This document shows, one piece after another, positions 51,745 through 60,910 of a stretch of DNA of 64,000 bases (its first letter is position 1; each line of letters opens with the position of its first letter). Origin of the DNA: Melioribacter sp051488665 (GTDB taxonomy: Bacteria; Bacteroidota; Ignavibacteria; Ignavibacteriales; Melioribacteraceae); NCBI RefSeq assembly GCF_051488665.1, contig NZ_JBPSEG010000003.1, positions 248,001 through 312,000 on the forward strand, written 5' to 3'. The notes under the pieces were generated by a model that was not told where the DNA came from, did not search any database, and saw nothing but the letters and a program-made list of their open reading frames with translations. The translations under genes were made by a program, and so were the position numbers.

Positions 51745-52224
51745 CTAATTTGATAAAGAGTTTAAGTAATTAGTTTCTTCGGCAGATAAAACTTTTTCCA
51801 GGTCGAGCAGTATCAAAAGTCTGTCTTCGAGTTTACCGATAGCCCTTATAAACGACGAATCGACTCCCGCTACCATAGCCGGAGGCTGCTCGGTTATACT
51901 CTCGGGAATGCGGAGCACTTCGCTAACCTCGTCGACGAGAAATCCGATTGTCTTGCCGCTCAATTCTACCACTACTATTCTGGAATTTCTGTCGGCTTCC
52001 CTTCGCTCCATACCGAGTTTGGCGCGAAGATTAACAATCGGAATAATTCTCCCTCTCAGATTTACCACTCCGTCGATATAATACGGAGCGTTGGGCACTT
52101 TGGTAAGGTTCAGCATTCGGTTGATCTCCTGCACTTTGAGGATATCGATGCCGAATTCTTCTTTTCCTATCTTAAAGCTTACGAGTTGAAGTATGTCGTT
52201 TGAAGTTTGCGTTTCTGCAGCCAT
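51745..52224 (-). CDS. cheW: Chemotaxis coupling protein CheW
   Basis: A 159-residue CheW: LVSFKIGKEEFGIDILKVQEINR, the hinge segment KVPNAPYYIDGVVNLRGRIIPIVNLRAKLG, and GKTIGFLVDEVSEVLRIPES. It links the chemoreceptor to CheA; no cheA or cheY is in the window. It heads the cheW-porin-receptor operon, with a candidate regulator site just upstream. Confidence 0.96.
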   Translation of the reverse strand: MAAETQTSNDILQLVSFKIGKEEFGIDILKVQEINRMLNLTKVPNAPYYIDGVVNLRGRIIPIVNLRAKLGMERREADRNSRIVVVELSGKTIGFLVDEVSEVLRIPESITEQPPAMVAGVDSSFIRAIGKLEDRLLILLDLEKVLSAEETNYLNSLSN

Positions 52225-52310
52225 AATTTCCCCTTTTTTTTGAGTTCATGGGAAATTATCGCCGGTTTTAATCTGTTTTTGAACGATTTTCGACAAGCGA
52301 TGAGCCAAGC

Positions 52311-52343
52311 AAATAAGCGGGTTTTTGGAAAAATAAGCGAGTT
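52311..52343. promoter_or_regulatory. Pair of direct repeats upstream of cheW, LytTR-type site candidate
   Basis: AAATAAGCGGGTT (52311-52323) and AAATAAGCGAGTT (52331-52343) match at 12 of 13 positions and start 20 bases apart, about two helix turns. LytTR regulators typically bind such paired direct repeats, and a LytTR regulator gene ends 30 bases away. Confidence 0.45.
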
Positions 52344-52372
52344 GATGTCCTATTTAATTAACGGCATTTAAA

Positions 52373-53125
52373 TTATACGCCGATTTTATCTTTTATTTTT
52401 ATAATGAATCGCTGACTGATTTCGATTTTTTTATTCAATTCCTTCATAATCACAAAATATTTGCGATAATTTACTTTTTCTACCTGCTCAATAAAATTCA
52501 TATTGATAATAATCGATTTTCTTATGCGAAGGAAATGATTGGAAGGCAGGAGTTCTTCCCAAACTTTGACCAATTTATTCGTATAATATTTTCTGCCCTG
52601 AGTAAGGAATAAATTTGTGCCGCTCTTTTCGGATTCGATCAGCGCAATTTCTTTAATTTTTATCAAGACAGGAGTATCTCCAGTTTCGATAAATAGGGAA
52701 TCCTCGTACGAAAATCTATTGCCGTTTTTTCCTCCGTTATTGAATTTTTTCAGCGTTTCGTATTTAGCTAATCTCAGTTCGATTGTATTGAGCAGGTCTG
52801 CAGCCTTAAACGGCTTATAGATATAATCGTCGGCGCCCAAGTTCATGCCTTTCCGTAAATCATCGTAGTCGGCTTTTGCCGTAAGGAAAATAAAAGGTAT
52901 AAAAGCCGTACTCTCGTCTTCTTCGAGCCGTCTTTTAACTTCGAAGCCGTCGATTCCCGGCATTAAAATGTCGCAAATTATCAAGTCGGGTCGGTCTTTT
53001 CTTGCGATTTTAATTCCCTCCTCGCCGTTTGAGGCAATCAGCAATCTGTAATCTCCTTTATTCAGTAAATACTGGAGATTGGTACGGATTAACGAGTCGT
53101 CTTCGATTATCAAGATGGTTTTCAT
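52373..53125 (-). CDS. LytTR-family response regulator
   Basis: A 250-residue regulator. The receiver domain (1-120) has the phosphorylation Asp in DLIICDILMPGIDGFEV and the Lys in DDYIYKPFKA. A linker leads to a LytTR DNA-binding domain (about 145-248) with GTNLFLTQGRKYYTNKLVKVWEELLPSNHFLRIRKSIIINMNFIEQ. Its start overlaps the kinase stop by one base. Pairing LytTR with a HisKA-type kinase rather than a LytS-type kinase is less common. Confidence 0.93.
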   Translation of the reverse strand: MKTILIIEDDSLIRTNLQYLLNKGDYRLLIASNGEEGIKIARKDRPDLIICDILMPGIDGFEVKRRLEEDESTAFIPFIFLTAKADYDDLRKGMNLGADDYIYKPFKAADLLNTIELRLAKYETLKKFNNGGKNGNRFSYEDSLFIETGDTPVLIKIKEIALIESEKSGTNLFLTQGRKYYTNKLVKVWEELLPSNHFLRIRKSIIINMNFIEQVEKVNYRKYFVIMKELNKKIEISQRFIIKIKDKIGV

Positions 53126-55224
53126 TAGTCGCTCCTTCGTAAGGGAAAAGTTACGGTCACGGTCGTGCCTTTGTTCAGTTTGCTTTTAATTTCAATTCTG
53201 CCTTTCAGGGCTTCAGTCCATCGCTTAACAATCGTAAGCCCCAATCCGGTTCCGTTATAATTTACCGCATTGGCGGCTCTGAAAAAAGGATTGAAAATAT
53301 CTTTCAGTTCGTATTCGGGTATACCGATGCCCTCGTCTTTTACGGTTAGGCTGAATTCTTTGTCGCCGGAACTTAATGTCAACCACACCTTATTTACTGC
53401 CGGCGAGAATTTGACGGCGTTGCTTATAATATTGTATGCGACTTGCGAAAAGAGTTTCGGGTCGAGTTCGGCGGTAAATCTTTCGCCTTTCAAATCTACA
53501 ATAACATCCGTGTTTTTAAGAAGTTTGAAATTCTCCGCCAGTTCGTTAATCATGTCATACACGTCGATTTCTTCGTACCTGGGTTGAACTTCCTGCATGT
53601 CGGATTTGCTCAAAGACGTTATGTCGTTCAACATCGAAATCATCGACTCAATCGAAGTAAAAATATTGTTAAAATGAGTTTCGGCTTCCGATTTTGTCAG
53701 TTTATTCCGGTAGAGTTGAAGTATCTCCGCGGAAGTTTGAATTGCGGTCAAAGGAGTTCTTATTTCGTGGGAAACCATCGAAATAAATCTCGATTTCAAT
53801 TGATTCAATTCGATTGCCTTGTCGAGGGCTTTTTTGATTTCTTCTTCCACTTTCTTGCGTAAAGTAATATCCTGGGCAATTCCGGCAACCCGGTAGCTGC
53901 CGTTGATTTTGGCAATAGGAAAAGCCTTAGCGTAAATCCATTTTACATTCCCTTTGGAATCGACAAGTCTGAATTCCTTTTGAAACACCCCCTCTCTGTC
54001 GTAATCGTGATAAACAAATTCTTTAACCATTTCACGTTTTTCTTCGGGATGAATTTTATCTACGAAGTCGTTTGCGCGCTCGTAGAGAATTTCCCTCTTC
54101 GAGCCCCAAACTCTCTCATAAGCGGGATTAATATAGAGGAATTTTCTTCCTTCCTGCAGCCAGATTACGTCTTCGATATTTTCCGCCAGTTCTCTGAATT
54201 TTTTCTCGCTTTCGTAGAGTTCTTTCGATATGTCCGTCAGTTTCTGATTCAGTTTTTTCATTTCGCGATTGCTTTGAACCAACTCAATGCTTTTGAGAGA
54301 AAGCTCGTTGTACTGCGCTGTAATTTTATCGTCGGATTTTTTTCTTTGAATGGCATTCGATATAGCGTGCGCGCTGAGCGTAAGCAATTCGATATATTCT
54401 TTGTCCCAGTTTTTATTTTCGTTTTTAGAATCGTATCCCACAAAGCCGATCAACTTTTCGCTCGACAGGAGCGGCAGAAAAATAATCTTGGCGGCGTTGA
54501 AAACATTCTTCAACGGCGATTTCCAGAAAGCCGTATTAACTTCGATGTATGCGCCGTTTCTCAACGTTACGAGAATATCTTCGAATTGATCGGTTTCGAA
54601 ACGCATAATTTTTTTACTGAGCGGAATGCAGTTCGGGCAAAAATATTCGGTCATCAATTCGTATGTTTTATTTTCCGATTCTAGAAAAATATATCCTCTC
54701 TCGGCTCCGATTAGCGAGGCAATCATTTCGAGCGTGCTCTTAATTCGCAATTCAATCTGCAGCGGATGAATGTTGATGAAGTCGGAAGAAATTTTAGTTA
54801 TAATTCGAATATGTTCGAGTTTTTCAACCAGGCGGTTTTCCGCTTTGTTTTTGATATCTATGGCGTTGCTCAAATATTCGTTTTTTTCTTGTAATTCACG
54901 GTTGACCTTTAAAAATTTTCTCTGAAACGTACCTGCCAAACCGACCAATACGGCAATAACCAACTGCAAAAAGCCGGCAAGCACATCGGGCATCTGAACT
55001 TGACTAACATTTATCAGAACAAAGAAGTTGATATAATTCAGGAGAAAAAAGAAAACGGAGACAATAACAGAGGGGAGAACTCCATAGAACCAGGAAATTG
55101 TCAGGATTGGCAGCAGCGAAAAAAGACCCGCGGAGGTTTTGATTTTATACGCAAAAAGTACTACCGACAATTCATATAAAACCACTGAGAGTATAATTAA
55201 CCGATTCTTATTCTTTTCCAACAT
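53125..55224 (-). CDS. Hybrid-input sensor histidine kinase (membrane, GAF, PAS)
   Basis: A 699-residue kinase. The N-terminus has four or so short membrane helices (about 9-110), then a GAF domain (about 165-310), a coiled segment and a PAS/PAC domain (about 335-460, VIWLQEGRKFLYINPAYERVWG). HisKA follows, with His in MVSHEIRTPLTA, then the ATPase domain with IISNAVKFSP, DEGIGIPEY and GTGLGLTIVKRW. No receiver domain is fused; the response regulator gene follows at once. Confidence 0.94.
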   Translation of the reverse strand: MLEKNKNRLIILSVVLYELSVVLFAYKIKTSAGLFSLLPILTISWFYGVLPSVIVSVFFFLLNYINFFVLINVSQVQMPDVLAGFLQLVIAVLVGLAGTFQRKFLKVNRELQEKNEYLSNAIDIKNKAENRLVEKLEHIRIITKISSDFINIHPLQIELRIKSTLEMIASLIGAERGYIFLESENKTYELMTEYFCPNCIPLSKKIMRFETDQFEDILVTLRNGAYIEVNTAFWKSPLKNVFNAAKIIFLPLLSSEKLIGFVGYDSKNENKNWDKEYIELLTLSAHAISNAIQRKKSDDKITAQYNELSLKSIELVQSNREMKKLNQKLTDISKELYESEKKFRELAENIEDVIWLQEGRKFLYINPAYERVWGSKREILYERANDFVDKIHPEEKREMVKEFVYHDYDREGVFQKEFRLVDSKGNVKWIYAKAFPIAKINGSYRVAGIAQDITLRKKVEEEIKKALDKAIELNQLKSRFISMVSHEIRTPLTAIQTSAEILQLYRNKLTKSEAETHFNNIFTSIESMISMLNDITSLSKSDMQEVQPRYEEIDVYDMINELAENFKLLKNTDVIVDLKGERFTAELDPKLFSQVAYNIISNAVKFSPAVNKVWLTLSSGDKEFSLTVKDEGIGIPEYELKDIFNPFFRAANAVNYNGTGLGLTIVKRWTEALKGRIEIKSKLNKGTTVTVTFPLRRSD

Positions 55225-55399
55225 ATCCTGATTTTTTTAATTGTTGAATATATCAATGATTCGGGAAAATCGACACTTTACGGTAAAATTAAATAATTAC
55301 AGGTTGAGCAAAAAATGCCGATAATCCTATTCTTATAATCGGATTTTGCAGTAAAGTATTTAAAGAATACACGAGCTTCTAATTTTTTTACGGTTTTCT

Positions 55400-56520
55400 C
55401 ATAATGTCACCCGTCCCGGGTTCGATGCCCGTTGACAATCCCAGCCTAGAATAATGTCAACCCTCCGGGTTTAATCATTCGCTCAGAATTAATGCTAATC
55501 GGTAAGATAGATTGAACAGGATAAACGCCGGAGGCGTGAAATTATTATAACACCCCACAAAATCATCATTCCCAACCCCGAAGGGGTGAAATTTTTGTAT
55601 TACAACAAACAAGCCATATAACGAAACCCCAGAGGGGTGACATGATAAACGCCGGAGGCGTGACATTATTGTAACAAACCGAAAGCTGGACGCACATTAA
55701 CCCCGAAGGGGTGATATTTTTGTAATACGTCAAATCCGGATAATAATTAAGAACCCCAACGGGGTGGAATAAAAATGTCCCATGGAAATATGTCACCCGT
55801 TCCGGGTTTTTCTTCGACCGCGAATCCGAGTTATAAATATTCCAACCCTCCGGGTTTTCTGTTTCGCTCAGAATTAAGGCTAATCGGCAAGATAGGTTGA
55901 ACAAGATAAACGCCGGAGGCGTGACATTATTTTAACAAACCGAAAGCCGGACGCACATTAACCCCGAAGGGGTGATATTATTGTAAAACTACAATCCAAT
56001 CACAAAACGAAACCCCAGAGGGGTGACATGATAAACGCAGGAGGCGTGGCATTATTATAACAAACCCCAAAATCATCATTCCCAACCCCGAAGGGGTGAC
56101 ATTTTTGTAATACGTCAAATCCGGACAATAATTAAGAACCCCAACGGGGTGGCATAAAAATGTCCCAGGAAAAATATGTCACCCGTCCCGGATTCGATGC
56201 CCGTTGACAATCCCAGCCTAGAATAATTTCAACCCTCCGGGTTTTCTGTTAAACAAGGATTCATACAATATAGTAACGAAATGAGAAAGATATTTTCGAG
56301 CAACGTAATTTTATCAAACACAAACCCCGAAGGTTTTAATAATTGTAAATTTCGTATACATCAGAGAATCGAAACCCCGAAGGGGTGAAATTTTTGTATC
56401 ACAACAAACAAGCCATATAACGAAACCCCAGAGGGGTGACATGATAAACGCCGGAGGCGTGACATTATTGTAACAAACCCAAAGCCGGACGCACATTAAC
56501 CCCGGAGGGGTGACATTATA
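55400..56520. repeat. Dense field of short GC-rich hairpin repeats
   Basis: This 1.1-kb stretch holds many imperfect copies of small hairpin units: CCCCGAAGGGGTGA, ACCCCAGAGGGGTGACA, AACGCCGGAGGCGTGACATT and AACCCTCCGGGTTT. A longer composite (about 95 bases, ACCCCAGAGGGG to CCCCGAAGGGG) recurs near 55624, 56004 and 56424. Frames predicted here only read the repeats. No transposase is nearby. The flanks 55225-55399 and 56521-56620 show no gene; the latter may carry the promoter of the next operon. Confidence 0.88.
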
Positions 56521-56620
56521 CATTATATCAAACAAAAGCCTCTCAGAGAAAGGCAAGCCGTACGCTTGTTTACTCTTAAGTCCAAAAAACCTATTTTAAA
56601 CCGATCAAACAACGGATTAA

Positions 56621-57946
56621 ATGAAAGAAAAGAACAGATATCTTACAACATTTTATTTCTCAATTACCGCAATCACATTTTTCGCCGTGTCGGTTTTTAT
56701 CTTTACAACGCTTTTCGGCGATTTGCTGGTAACGGACAACAAGGAACCGGTCAAAATTTATTTTGCCGACAATATATCTCCGAGTCATAAATCCGCTATC
56801 GAAAAATTCAATCGCCTTTACAAAGGCGAAATCGAAGTGATTCCGGTAGATCTTCCCTTCGAGAAATTTACGACTAACGAAAGGAAAGAACTCCTCATTC
56901 GTTACTTGCGAGGCAAAAGCGAACGCCTCGATATTTTTTCCGTAGACCAAATCTGGGTACCCCGGTTCGCCAAGTTTGCAACTCCGTTAGGAGAATATTT
57001 TACTTCAATCGAGCGCGAAGAAATCGTACCCGAAGCTCTTCAGTCGTGCTATTACAACGGACAGTTCATTTCCGTCCCCCTCTTTTTTGACATCGGTGTT
57101 ATGTACTACCGAAAAGATAAACTGAAAAAACTTCCCGGCTATCCGGACATCAAAAAAAAGCTCGACAGTTCGATTACATGGAATGAATTCATTACGCTCG
57201 GAGAAAGAATCTCCCAAAGCGGCTCGCCTTACTACCTTTTTGCAGGCGACGCATACGAAGGGCTAATGTGCAGTTTTATGGAATTGATTGCATCCCAAAA
57301 CGGATCGCTGCTGGAAAACGGCAAAATCAAAATCAACACAACGGAAAGCCGAAGGGCAATCGCGCTGCTCAGAGATCTGATCTACAAGTACAAACTAACT
57401 CCTCCAGAAGTGACAAACTTTACCGAAAACGAATCATACGCATATTATGTGCGCAACGACGGCTTTTTTCTGAGAAGCTGGCCGGGCTTCATTACATGGT
57501 ACCGTAACAACGTCGACTCCCGTGGAGACACGCTTCTTTTCGGCAGGGCACCAATTCCGAGATTCGACGGCGGCAAATCGAGAAGCACAATCGGTGGCTG
57601 GTACCTGATGCTTTCCAAATATTCGGAAAAGAAAAAGGAAGCGGCTAAGTTTATTAAATTTCTTTTGAACAACGACATTCAAAAAGAGTTTTATTATTCC
57701 GGTTATCTGCCCGTTACCGAATCCGTCTATTCGGATTCGTCGTTTATCAAAAAAAATCCGGACATAGAATTTTATTATTCGCTGCTTAAAAACGCCGTGC
57801 GACGACCCTTTGTCGAAAAATATACGCGCTATTCGGACGTTATTTCGTACCACATCAACAGAGCGCTCAAAAACAAGATCAGCGTTAACGAAGCGCTTAC
57901 GGAAATCGAACGTATCATCAACTCGGAAATCGAGACCGGATTTTAA
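56621..57946 (+). CDS. Membrane-anchored extracellular solute-binding protein, sugar type
   Basis: A 441-residue protein with an N-terminal uncleaved-looking helix (about 9-28) and a family 1 solute-binding fold: HKSAIEKFNRLYKGEIEVIPVDLPFEKF, LDIFSVDQIWVPRFA, VPLFFDIGVMYYRKDKL and the end helices typical of maltose-type binding proteins. No ABC permease gene follows; instead its stop codon abuts a histidine kinase gene. It probably acts as the ligand sensor for that kinase, not as part of an importer. Confidence 0.85.
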   Translation: MKEKNRYLTTFYFSITAITFFAVSVFIFTTLFGDLLVTDNKEPVKIYFADNISPSHKSAIEKFNRLYKGEIEVIPVDLPFEKFTTNERKELLIRYLRGKSERLDIFSVDQIWVPRFAKFATPLGEYFTSIEREEIVPEALQSCYYNGQFISVPLFFDIGVMYYRKDKLKKLPGYPDIKKKLDSSITWNEFITLGERISQSGSPYYLFAGDAYEGLMCSFMELIASQNGSLLENGKIKINTTESRRAIALLRDLIYKYKLTPPEVTNFTENESYAYYVRNDGFFLRSWPGFITWYRNNVDSRGDTLLFGRAPIPRFDGGKSRSTIGGWYLMLSKYSEKKKEAAKFIKFLLNNDIQKEFYYSGYLPVTESVYSDSSFIKKNPDIEFYYSLLKNAVRRPFVEKYTRYSDVISYHINRALKNKISVNEALTEIERIINSEIETGF

Positions 57947-59425
57947 ATGGAAAAGAATATCCTCTTCGACAGAATAAAAAAATATCATTTCGAGTTCAAA
58001 CATCTCACCGTTCTGTTCGTCGGACTGATATTGTTCCAATTCATTCTTTCTTTCATACACAAAGCGTCGATGCATAATTTCTTCGACAACACACAGGAAT
58101 GGTATCAACGCAATTCCGCCGAACGACTCGCAAACATGAACACGACAACCATCGAACTGCTTTATGAAATAGTTAAACTGCGCGAAGACATGGGAGCCGA
58201 AGAAAGAAGACATATCATTCAATTCTTCGATATGATTCTTAATCAACAGATACTCCATCAAAACATTGAGGAAATTTGTCTGCTGGTCAACCGTGGCAGC
58301 GAGATTGTAGCCATCGACAACGGCAACGCCCTCTTTGCCAATCTTATCGACAATACTAACCCGACTTATAATTCGCTTTCTCACAAAAACGCGATTGAAT
58401 TGTACAGACAAATCTACGACACAATTTCAAGCAGCGAGCAAATTATAAACCTGACGACAAACAACAAAACATATCACATCTTTGTGCCTTTTGTGCCGAA
58501 CGGCGAATTTGCCGGCGCGCTTTACATAAAAAACACTCCCGACTTTACATTCGTACAACGCGAAATGATTACAAGTTACGAGGAGACTTCCCTCATATAT
58601 TCGGCGTTGTTTCTGCTTGGACTTCTGGCTATGTATTATATTTCCACATATACCGTCAAAGAACGCGACGAAGCTCAAAAACTTTTGCTCGAAGAACACG
58701 AGCAGAATATCAAACAGCAAATTGAACATCAGAAAGAATCGATGTTTACCAAACGAATTTATCACACTCACCACAAAGCCGAAAAAATAATGGGCTTCAT
58801 AAAAGAAGATTTACGGAATCTTTCGGTTGCGAACATCGACGAAATTAAAAACCGCGTACTGAAATACTCGAATTTCGTTTCGCGCGTAATTTACGATATG
58901 AAATGGTACGAACCTCCGCTTCAGACCGTACGCAATCCCACCTTCAGAACTAACATTAACGAAGTTATCCGTTTTATAGTGGAAAATATTTTCAACCGCA
59001 CAGCCAGAAAAACAGGCTCTTTCAAAATTGAACTCGATCTGGATCAAAACGTTCCGCCCGTGCATATCAACGAATTCGTCGTCTGGGAAATTATAGAACC
59101 TTTAATCCAGAACAGCGTCGATCACGGCGGCGATGATTTTCTGAATATTAAAGTAAGCACCCAATTTGACGCCGGCGCAAAATCCACGACCATAACAATT
59201 GAAGACGACGGCGCCGGAATTAAACCCGAATTGCTCGAAACCGATGAAAACGGGGTTAAAAAACTTTTTCTCGAAAAAGTAAGCACTAAAAAAATATCGC
59301 ACACCAATTCCGGATACGGCTGTTATATAGCCTACGAATTGTCCGTTCAGCGCTGCGGCTGGAAAATCGACGCCGAAAATTTGCCCTCAAAAGGATGCAA
59401 ATTTACTATATTAGTTCCTCATTAA
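57947..59425 (+). CDS. Membrane sensor histidine kinase of a solute-binding-protein triad
   Basis: A 492-residue protein with two membrane helices (about 21-42 and 212-232) enclosing a periplasmic sensor of about 170 residues. A coiled linker follows. The phospho-acceptor region is not a standard HisKA; the best candidates are His residues in IYHTHHKAEKIMGFI (about 264-278). The ATPase domain is clear: IIEPLIQNSVDHGGDD (N box), DDGAGIKPELL (G1) and SGYGCYIAYEL (G2). It starts directly at the stop of the binding-protein gene and is 10 bases from the regulator gene. Confidence 0.87.
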   Translation: MEKNILFDRIKKYHFEFKHLTVLFVGLILFQFILSFIHKASMHNFFDNTQEWYQRNSAERLANMNTTTIELLYEIVKLREDMGAEERRHIIQFFDMILNQQILHQNIEEICLLVNRGSEIVAIDNGNALFANLIDNTNPTYNSLSHKNAIELYRQIYDTISSSEQIINLTTNNKTYHIFVPFVPNGEFAGALYIKNTPDFTFVQREMITSYEETSLIYSALFLLGLLAMYYISTYTVKERDEAQKLLLEEHEQNIKQQIEHQKESMFTKRIYHTHHKAEKIMGFIKEDLRNLSVANIDEIKNRVLKYSNFVSRVIYDMKWYEPPLQTVRNPTFRTNINEVIRFIVENIFNRTARKTGSFKIELDLDQNVPPVHINEFVVWEIIEPLIQNSVDHGGDDFLNIKVSTQFDAGAKSTTITIEDDGAGIKPELLETDENGVKKLFLEKVSTKKISHTNSGYGCYIAYELSVQRCGWKIDAENLPSKGCKFTILVPH

Positions 59426-59435
59426 TTTTTTTGAT

Positions 59436-60896
59436 ATGAATAAAAACAGCGTCATCAAAATATTGCTTATCGAAGACGAGGAATTCGACGTGCGTCGCGT
59501 CGAAAACACAATCGCTCCTTTCAGTCAGAGAATTATTATATCCGAAGTTGTGTCCGACGGGAAATCGGCGATCGAACTTCTCGAGAAAAAAAAGAACGAG
59601 TTCGACATTGTCATTATGGATTATCAGATTGCCGGCGGCATACGAGGCGAGTATCTGATAAAAAAAATAAAAGACTCCGACCCGTCGATTCAAATAATCG
59701 TCATTACAAAAATGACGATTAATCTGACGGATTACGAATTCGCTCAAAGCTTGATTACAGCCGGAGCTTTCTGGTATTGCACAAAATATCCTGTCGACAT
59801 CGAAGAATATATTTATCAACCGACCGATTTTGTGCTTTCGATTTTTAACGCCTACGAAAAGAAAGAACTGCTCAGAGAGCGAATCAATTCAAAAGCAAAG
59901 ATTAAAAGAAACGTCGAAGGAATTCTTACCAGCAAACAAATCATCGGCGTTTCCGAGCAGATAGTAAAACTGCGGGAACAGATTAAAAAAATTGCAGACA
60001 GCAACGCTCCGGTTCTGATTACCGGCGAATCCGGCACCGGCAAGGAACTCGTTGCATATAACATTCATTACAACAGCCTCCGGAAATATGAAAATTTCGT
60101 ACCGATCAATTGCGGCGGAATTCCTGAACAATTAATCGAAAGCGAATTGTTCGGGTACGAAAAAGGCGCATTTACAGGAGCGGACAAAGCAAAGCCGGGA
60201 TTGTTCGAAGTAGGCGACAAGGGCACGATTTTTCTGGACGAAATTCCCGAACTGCCGATTACGTCGCAGGTTAAACTGCTGCGCGTTTTGCAGGACGGCG
60301 AAGTAGAAAAACTCGGCAGACTCGACAAAATAAAAGTGGACGTAAGAATTCTTTCTGCCACAAATAAGAATTTAGACGAAGAAGTAAAAGCGGGACGCTT
60401 CAGGGAAGATCTGTTTTATCGTTTGAACGTGCTTCCGGTTTATATTCCCCCTCTCAGGGAACGGAAGGAAGATATAATTTATTTGACCGACTACTTTCTG
60501 AATCATTATGCGTTGGAAATCGGAAAGACGATGCCCGCTTTAACCGAAGAAGCAATGTCGATGCTCGTCGATTACGACTGGCCGGGCAACGTCAGAGAAT
60601 TGAAGAATCTCGTTCAGCGGCTTCTCTTTTACGGAGAAAGCGTAATTACGCCGGAACAGATAGCAAACGCAATCGGCAAATCGACATCCGCGCCGGGCGG
60701 CTTTCCCAGAAACGACGGCATATCATTTAAATCGGAAAACGGATATCTCACCCTAAAAGAGATGGAGAAACAACTGAGATTAAAATATTTTCAGTATATC
60801 CGGAGTAAAACCAATTCGGACGCCGAAGCCGCAAAGATTCTCGGTCTTGCTCCTCCTAATTACTACAGAATGTGCAAAGAACTCGGGCTCAAATAA
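59436..60896 (+). CDS. NtrC-type sigma54-dependent response regulator
   Basis: A 486-residue activator. The receiver (about 7-130) has Asp62 in IVIMDYQIAGG. The AAA+ domain has Walker A TGESGTGKELVA, the sigma54-contact GAFTGA, Walker B GTIFLDEIPEL, and the arginine region FREDLFYRLNVLPVYIPPLRER. The C-terminal Fis-type helix-turn-helix is AEAAKILGLAPPNYYRMCKEL. Phosphorylation by the upstream kinase should drive open-complex formation by sigma54 polymerase. Target promoters are not evident in the window. Confidence 0.95.
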   Translation: MNKNSVIKILLIEDEEFDVRRVENTIAPFSQRIIISEVVSDGKSAIELLEKKKNEFDIVIMDYQIAGGIRGEYLIKKIKDSDPSIQIIVITKMTINLTDYEFAQSLITAGAFWYCTKYPVDIEEYIYQPTDFVLSIFNAYEKKELLRERINSKAKIKRNVEGILTSKQIIGVSEQIVKLREQIKKIADSNAPVLITGESGTGKELVAYNIHYNSLRKYENFVPINCGGIPEQLIESELFGYEKGAFTGADKAKPGLFEVGDKGTIFLDEIPELPITSQVKLLRVLQDGEVEKLGRLDKIKVDVRILSATNKNLDEEVKAGRFREDLFYRLNVLPVYIPPLRERKEDIIYLTDYFLNHYALEIGKTMPALTEEAMSMLVDYDWPGNVRELKNLVQRLLFYGESVITPEQIANAIGKSTSAPGGFPRNDGISFKSENGYLTLKEMEKQLRLKYFQYIRSKTNSDAEAAKILGLAPPNYYRMCKELGLK

Positions 60897-60910
60897 TAAA
60901 AGAACGGAAA

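Noticed and set aside
55475..56556. Three frames in the hairpin field
   Set aside because: The protein text repeats phrases such as NNVTPPAF from the DNA repeats, so it is not coding.
56552..56570. Possible sigma54 promoter (GG and GC spaced 12 bases) before the binding-protein gene
   Set aside because: The GG/GC spacing fits, but the TT before GC and other consensus bases are missing.
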